Origin: Pigmentiphaga sp. | GTDB taxonomy: Bacteria; Pseudomonadota; Gammaproteobacteria; Burkholderiales; Burkholderiaceae_B | DNA: 64,000 nucleotides | Assembly: GCA_023228945.1 (NCBI GenBank) | Contig: JALOAI010000002.1 | Coordinates: 62,001-126,000, forward strand | Direction of reading: 5' to 3' | Shown: piece by piece, positions 60,291-64,000 of the stretch | Layout: every line of letters begins with the position of its first letter | How positions within the stretch are numbered: the stretch's first letter is position 1 | Translations under genes and position numbers: made by a program | The notes under the pieces: generated by a model | Seen by the model: the letters and a program-made list of their open reading frames with translations, nothing else | Told to the model about the DNA's origin: nothing | The model's database searches: none

Positions 60291-60733
60291 GCGTGAATTA
60301 TCGCTTCGAGCAAGGAGCTTGTCACCTGGCCGCTTGCCAGCGGTGGGAGGAGTTCATCAGAGACTCGGCTTTTGAAGCCGCTGGTAAAGCCACCAAAGCC
60401 AGGATGCCTTCAACGATCGGGAGTTCAAAACTCGTGCCGATTGATGGGGCGGTAATGCATCTGTCGGTGTTGTCAGGGCCATGGGTTCTATATAGAATGG
60501 TTTCTGGTATACCAAATTAATAGCACATTGCCGTAGTAATACCTTGGGCGAAGACCACGCTATATAAAATTATGGGCCACTCGGCGTATCACCGTGTATA
60601 CCAGAGATAAATGGAGTGTGTGCAATTGTTAAGCACTCGGCGTTGCTTGCGGTCAACTTGGCCGTTAGTCGTTAAGCCGTGCACTGTGTCGGTGTCGCCG
60701 AGCTTGTAGGCAACTCACGGAGGAGACGTTAGG
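60291..60733. promoter_or_regulatory. AT-rich, palindrome-rich region upstream of a Bug gene
   Basis: A 443-bp stretch with no gene. It holds TTCTATATAGAA (60486-60497, perfect 12-bp palindrome), TGGTATACCA (60505-60514, perfect), and the inverted pair TCTGGTATAC (60503-60512) / GTATACCAGA (60596-60605). The segment 60480-60620 is far richer in A/T than its surroundings. It looks like a multi-site operator for the Bug gene starting at 60734, which has GGAGGAG before it. Confidence 0.5.
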
Positions 60734-61723
60734 ATGGCAAGTTTTGCGAGTTATGGCGGTGCGTGTTTTCCCACTATTTTTGCTGCTCTGGTATTTGCGC
60801 CTACATTAACGTTGGCGGCCACCGCACCTGATTGCGAGATGATCAAGATCGTCGAGCCATACCCTCCGGGCGGTGGCACGAACGTGGTGGCGCGTATGGT
60901 GGCTGAGCACATTACCAACACCACTGGCAAAGGGAGTTACGTCGAGAATCGTCCCGGCGCCAGCGGCAACATCGGAACAGCCTACGCAGCGAGAGCGACG
61001 CCCGATGGGTGCACCATCATTATCGGGACGGATGCTACCCATGCTGGAAACTATTATCTGTTCGACAATTTTCCCTACCACCCCATCAACGACTTTGTGC
61101 CGCTCGCGAAAGCCGGTACCAACCTGATTGCGCTTGTGGCGCATCCGAGTATCGATGCTCCAAACTTGCAGGGCCTGATCGAAAAAGTCCGAGAAAACCC
61201 CTCCGACATGTTTTATGGCAGTTCGGGCATTGGCTCGCCCCAGCACCTCGCCGGCGAATTGCTCAACAGTCTCGCCGGCATCAAGATGACGCACGTGCCG
61301 TATGCCGGCGGCGCACCGGCCATCGCCAACCTCTTGGGAGGGCAAATTCCGCTGCTGTTCTCGAGCCTCTCATCGTCCGAGCCTTATATCCGCTCGGGGC
61401 AAGTCAAGGCGTATGGCATCACCAGCGCGGATAGATTCGGTGGTTTGCCAGACGTGCCCGCCATCGGCGAAACCGTTCCTGGATTCGAGATCAACTCATG
61501 GCTGGCTTTTTTTGGTCCGGCGGGCATGGCTCCAGAACATGTTGCCTATTTCAACGAAACCATTCGTACCGCGCTAAATGCCGAGAAAAACAAGGCCAAC
61601 CTCGAGCGTATGGGTTTGCTGGTAGCCGATGACCCACCTGAAGTCTTCGCCAAACAGCAAAAAGCGGATTTCGAAAGTCGTGGAGAGCTGATTCGCGCCA
61701 ATAATATTCAGATGGAGCACTAA
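60734..61723 (+). CDS. Bug/TctC-family periplasmic solute-binding protein
   Basis: A 329-residue receptor. A hydrophobic signal (CFPTIFAALVFAPTLTLAAT) leads to APDCEMIKIVEPYPPGGGTN, NRPGASGNIGTAYAA, GCTIIIGTDATHAGNYYLFD, YGSSGIGSPQHLAGELLNSL, HVPYAGGAPAIANLLGG and DVPAIGETVPGFEINSW. A cysteine at the start of the mature part and another in GCTI are unusual for the family and may pair. The reading frame stops directly against an IS-transposase fragment (61724 onward). Confidence 0.92.
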   Translation: MASFASYGGACFPTIFAALVFAPTLTLAATAPDCEMIKIVEPYPPGGGTNVVARMVAEHITNTTGKGSYVENRPGASGNIGTAYAARATPDGCTIIIGTDATHAGNYYLFDNFPYHPINDFVPLAKAGTNLIALVAHPSIDAPNLQGLIEKVRENPSDMFYGSSGIGSPQHLAGELLNSLAGIKMTHVPYAGGAPAIANLLGGQIPLLFSSLSSSEPYIRSGQVKAYGITSADRFGGLPDVPAIGETVPGFEINSWLAFFGPAGMAPEHVAYFNETIRTALNAEKNKANLERMGLLVADDPPEVFAKQQKADFESRGELIRANNIQMEH

Positions 61724-61936
61724 TCGGGCCTGATGGCGCCGCTTGCCCGCAAGAGCGTGGAGCCGATGGCCGCGTACTTGGCTCCGCAAGCGACGCGCTC
61801 GCGCCACCAGTCGCTGCACCACTTCGTGGCCGATTCACCCTGGTCGGACGAGGAGATGCTGCGGCGCGTGGCGCAGTGGGTCGTGCCAGCGATGAACTTC
61901 TCCGATGGAGGCTGGTGGATCGTGGACGACACCGGC
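61724..61936 (+). mobile_element. IS701-family transposase, N-terminal fragment
   Basis: Directly after the Bug stop codon the plus strand reads SGLMAPLARKSVEPMAAYLA, then HQSLHHFVADSPWSDEEMLR and WWIVDDTG, which match the N-terminal part of IS701-type DDE transposases up to the first catalytic aspartate. After this the frame continues with unrelated sequence, so the rest of the transposase has been lost. It adjoins a fragment of an antitoxin gene on the opposite strand, which may mark the insertion or deletion site. Confidence 0.8.
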
Positions 61937-61945
61937 TTGTTGGCC

Positions 61946-62047
61946 TCAAGCCAGCTCCGCCTCGATGGCGCGCTTGAGCGCCTCGTTCATCCGCGTCTGC
62001 CAGCCTGGCCCGCCCGCCTTGAAGTGCTCGATGACGCATGTAGCCAT
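61946..62047 (-). pseudogene. BrnA-type antitoxin, C-terminal fragment
   Basis: The minus strand has ATG 62047 opening 33 residues that end IEHFKAGGPGWQTRMNEALK, the signature C terminus of BrnA antitoxins. The N-terminal part and the expected upstream BrnT toxin are missing; an in-frame stop lies just before. Its 3' end is 10 bp from the end of the IS701 fragment. Confidence 0.72.
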
Positions 62048-62168
62048 CGCAAATAAATTAGCGCGGCGCTATTGTTCTCCCAAGACGTGCTCTGCGATGT
62101 AGCCTGACCAGCCATTGTTCCACTTGGGAAGCCGCAGGAACGAGCGTACGTGCTGTTTATTCAGATAC

Positions 62169-62197
62169 TTGCATATTTATACAAATAAAAGCATAAT
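62169..62197 (+). promoter_or_regulatory. Promoter of the HigBA-type TA pair
   Basis: TTGCAT (62169-62174) and CATAAT (62192-62197) are separated by exactly 17 bp. The spacer contains TTTAT-ACAA-ATAAA, a short inverted repeat suitable for autoregulation. The predicted transcription start falls at or within a few bases of the toxin ATG at 62204, and no Shine-Dalgarno precedes it. Confidence 0.65.
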
Positions 62198-62203
62198 CTA
62201 GCT

Positions 62204-62530
62204 ATGAGGCCACTCAGGTTCGTCGACTCCAGCCAAAAGGACCTACGCGAGATGCCTGTTGACGCACGGCATGCGTTGGGTTTTGAACTGATGGCCGTGC
62301 AGTACGGCGCGGAGCCGGGAGACTTCAAGCCCATGCCAAGCGTGGGGGCGGGAGCGTATGAGATCCGCTATCGGGACACCACGGGTGCCTATCGAGTGAT
62401 CTACGTCGCCAAGTTCGCCGACGCGATCTACGTACTGCATGCTTTCCAGAAAAAAGCCCAGAAGACGCCGAAACCGGACATAGACTTGGCGGCCACCCGC
62501 TACCGGAAATTGATCGGAGCATTGAAATGA
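62204..62530 (+). CDS. HigB/Gp49-type toxin
   Basis: A 108-residue toxin of the RelE-like phage Gp49 group: RFVDSSQKDLREMPVDARHA, GAGAYEIRYRDTTGAYRVIY, VAKFADAIYVLHAFQKKAQK, and TPKPDIDLAATRYRKLIG. The F-Q-K-K-x-x-K-T-P motif is typical. Such toxins cleave mRNA. Toxin before antitoxin is the HigBA order. The gene has no Shine-Dalgarno and starts next to the predicted transcription start. Its stop overlaps the antitoxin ATG (ATGA, 62527-62530). Confidence 0.9.
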   Translation: MRPLRFVDSSQKDLREMPVDARHALGFELMAVQYGAEPGDFKPMPSVGAGAYEIRYRDTTGAYRVIYVAKFADAIYVLHAFQKKAQKTPKPDIDLAATRYRKLIGALK

Positions 62531-62820
62531 GTAAGCAAGATATCACCATCACCGAAGGTAGCGGCAACGTCTTCCTCGACCTGGGATTTGATCCTGCCGA
62601 AGCTGAGGTGATGAAACTGCGCGCCGAAGTGATGATTCGCACGGCCCAGCGGCTCAAGGAACAGGGCTGGACGCAGGCTGAGGCGGCGCGTCATCTTGGG
62701 ATCACCCAGCCGCGCGTGTCTCGGTTGATCAAGGGCAAGGTGGAGGACTTCAGCTTGGATATGCTGCTGACTTTGGCTGCGCGGGCGGGGTTGCATCCGG
62801 AGTTGCGGCTGACTGCATGA
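62527..62820 (+). CDS. XRE-family antitoxin of the HigBA-type pair
   Basis: A 97-residue DNA-binding antitoxin: ITITEGSGNVFLDLGFDPAE leads into a helix-turn-helix QGWTQAEAARHLGITQPRVS and RLIKGKVEDFSLDMLLTLAA. This is the HTH usually paired with Gp49-type toxins. It probably binds the promoter region at 62169-62197 and neutralises the toxin. It overlaps the toxin gene by four bases. Confidence 0.92.
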   Translation: MSKQDITITEGSGNVFLDLGFDPAEAEVMKLRAEVMIRTAQRLKEQGWTQAEAARHLGITQPRVSRLIKGKVEDFSLDMLLTLAARAGLHPELRLTA

Positions 62821-62911
62821 TGTTTATGTCGCCGGTATCTTCGAGCACACTGGTCGTATATCCCTGGCGACCGCTTCGATTGGCACCCTGTCCCATGGGA
62901 AGGGGAAAGAC

Positions 62912-62942
62912 AAAAGGGCTAGCCGCAAGACACGGCTAACCC
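62912..62942 (-). terminator. Rho-independent terminator downstream of tRNA-Pro
   Basis: On the minus strand GGGTTAGCCG pairs with CGGCTAGCCC (one T-G wobble) around a 7-base loop TGTCTTG, followed by TTTTGTCTTT. It is 12 bp from the encoded CCA end of the tRNA gene. Confidence 0.8.
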
Positions 62943-62953
62943 TTTGATTTCAT

Positions 62954-63030
62954 TGGTCGGGGCGGCGGGATTCGAACTCGCGACCCTCTGCTCCCAAAGC
63001 AGATGCGCTACCAGGCTGCGCTACGCCCCG
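62954..63030 (-). tRNA. tRNA-Pro, anticodon TGG
   Basis: The minus strand carries a full tRNA: acceptor CGGGGCG pairing with CGCCCCG, anticodon arm TCTGC-TTTGGGA-GCAGA giving anticodon TGG, T-arm with TTCGAAT, discriminator A and an encoded CCA (62954-62956). A TACAAT box (63042-63047, minus) lies 11 bp upstream as the likely -10 element. tRNA genes are common integration targets; no phage integrase is in the window. Confidence 0.96.
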
Positions 63031-63226
63031 ACTGGCCGAGCATTGTACCCGAGTCGCCGGCTCTTTGCCCGAGGCCTGCGACCGACTGCGATAGCCTTTG
63101 GTTAACGATCGCCCACCTAAAGTCAGTTTTCCCTGGCAAGGCCGCTCCCTATACTGGGTTCAGGCATAGGGCAGGCCCGAGCGCCGTCCGAATGTCGGAG
63201 CGCAAGAGGCTTTGGCGGAGGAGACC

Positions 63227-64000
63227 ATGAAAATAGTTCGCATGTTGGCCGCGTTGGTGGCCGGTTTGTGCGCGACCACCGTGATGGGCGCGCAGGGCCA
63301 GGGAGCGTATCCCGACGGGCAGCCGGTTCGCATGGTGGTGCCGGCGCCGCCGGGCGGGCCCGGCGATATCGTGGCGCGGGCGCTGGCTCAGCAGATGTCG
63401 GGCAGCCTGGGGGTGCCCGTGCTCGTGGATAACCAGCCCGGTGGCGCGAGCATTCCGGGTACGCGCATGGTGGCGCGGGCCGCCCCCGACGGGCATACCC
63501 TGTTGCTGACGTTGAACGTCACCCATACGCAGCTCCCGCATATGTACGCCACGCCGCCTTACGATCCGTTCGGCGACTTCACGCCCATTTCGATGCTGTA
63601 TCGAGGCTATTCGGTTCTGGTGGCGCATCCCTCGCTACCGGCAGGCAACCTGGCCGAAGCCGTGGAGCTTAGCCGTCGCGAGAATATTTCGTTTGGCTCG
63701 GCGGGCGCGGGTACCACGGGCCATCTGTTCGTCGAGGTGCTCAATGATGAGTACGACGCGGGCTTTACCCATGTGCCCTACAAAGGCTCCCAGCCGGCCA
63801 CGCAGGATCTGATCGGCGGCCATATTCAACTGCTGTTCGATTCGCCGGCCACGGCGGCGGTACATATCGCGGCGGGGCGCAGCAAGCCGCTGGCGGTGGT
63901 GAGTCCGCAGCGGTTGGCGGCGCTGCCCGATGTGCCGACCGCGGCCGAGGCGGGTTTTCCGGCGCTGGAAGGTAGCGCCTGGATGGGGCTGTTCGGTCCG
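63227..64000 (+). CDS. Bug/TctC-family periplasmic solute-binding protein, N-terminal part
   Basis: Runs off the right edge; about 258 residues are visible. The signal MKIVRMLAALVAGLCATTVM is followed by YPDGQPVRMVVPAPPGGPGD, NQPGGASIPGTRMVA, GHTLLLTLNVTHTQL, FGSAGAGTTGHLFVEVLNDE, HVPYKGSQPATQDLIGG and DVPTAAEAGFPALEGSA. GGAGGAG precedes ATG 63227. It lies downstream of the tRNA gene in opposite orientation, so it has its own promoter. Confidence 0.93.
   Translation, partial: MKIVRMLAALVAGLCATTVMGAQGQGAYPDGQPVRMVVPAPPGGPGDIVARALAQQMSGSLGVPVLVDNQPGGASIPGTRMVARAAPDGHTLLLTLNVTHTQLPHMYATPPYDPFGDFTPISMLYRGYSVLVAHPSLPAGNLAEAVELSRRENISFGSAGAGTTGHLFVEVLNDEYDAGFTHVPYKGSQPATQDLIGGHIQLLFDSPATAAVHIAAGRSKPLAVVSPQRLAALPDVPTAAEAGFPALEGSAWMGLFGP

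Noticed and set aside
62954..63030. An integrated island using tRNA-Pro as attachment site
   Set aside because: No integrase and no duplicate of the tRNA 3' end were seen within the window, although IS and TA remnants lie close by.

Overview
The window looks like the chromosome of a high-GC betaproteobacterium of the Burkholderiales, most likely Alcaligenaceae (Bordetella/Achromobacter-like). The main reason is eight genes for Bug/TctC-type periplasmic solute-binding proteins in 64 kb, scattered among LysR/GntR regulators and CoA-dependent catabolic genes. The base composition and a tandem 77-bp intergenic repeat of a type common in this order agree. The genus is an inference; no rRNA is present.

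Layout. 1-7.4 kb: the 5' end of a LysR gene, a ParDE-type toxin-antitoxin (TA) pair embedded in copies of a dispersed hairpin repeat, a Bug gene, a LysR/2-hydroxyacid dehydrogenase pair, a divergent M24-fold protein plus Bug pair, and a decayed second ParDE locus. 7.8-13.9 kb: a fused HyuA/HyuB hydantoinase/oxoprolinase, a UbiD-type decarboxylase and a PmtA-like methyltransferase. 14-16.7 kb: tandem repeat, type II NADH dehydrogenase, and a membrane protein preceded by a MarR remnant. 16.7-26 kb (minus): a nine-gene catabolic cluster (two RidA proteins, Fe-S oxidoreductase, Bug, 3-hydroxyacyl-CoA dehydrogenase, ADP-forming acyl-CoA synthetase, quinone oxidoreductase, LysR, short-chain dehydrogenase). 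26.3-28.6 kb: ergothioneine genes egtD/egtB. 28.9-30.6 kb: SLC13-type permease.

30.6-40 kb (minus): a second catabolic cluster with an FCD regulator, Rieske oxygenase, Bug, CoA-transferase, thiolase-like protein with its OB/zinc-ribbon partner, FAD dehydrogenase and alpha-methylacyl-CoA racemase. The composition resembles steroid or branched side-chain degradation, with a FadR-type operator in front. A broken acyl-CoA synthetase follows. 40.4-48.9 kb (minus): the most unusual locus, a tightly packed operon that makes and breaks down cyanophycin (isoaspartyl peptidase, cyanophycinase, cyanophycin synthetase) and continues into a FAD/Rieske oxidoreductase, a heme-oxygenase-like iron redox protein and a methyltransferase.

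49-64 kb: alpha/beta hydrolase, Bug genes, an RNase Z-like hydrolase with a long palindromic upstream site, a small orphan protein with its own terminator, a SulP transporter with a structured 5' leader next to a universal stress protein, a LysR-controlled Bug/enolase-superfamily pair, small orphan proteins, fragments of an IS701-type transposase and a BrnA antitoxin, a HigBA-type TA pair with a near-leaderless promoter, tRNA-Pro(TGG), and the start of another Bug gene at the right edge.
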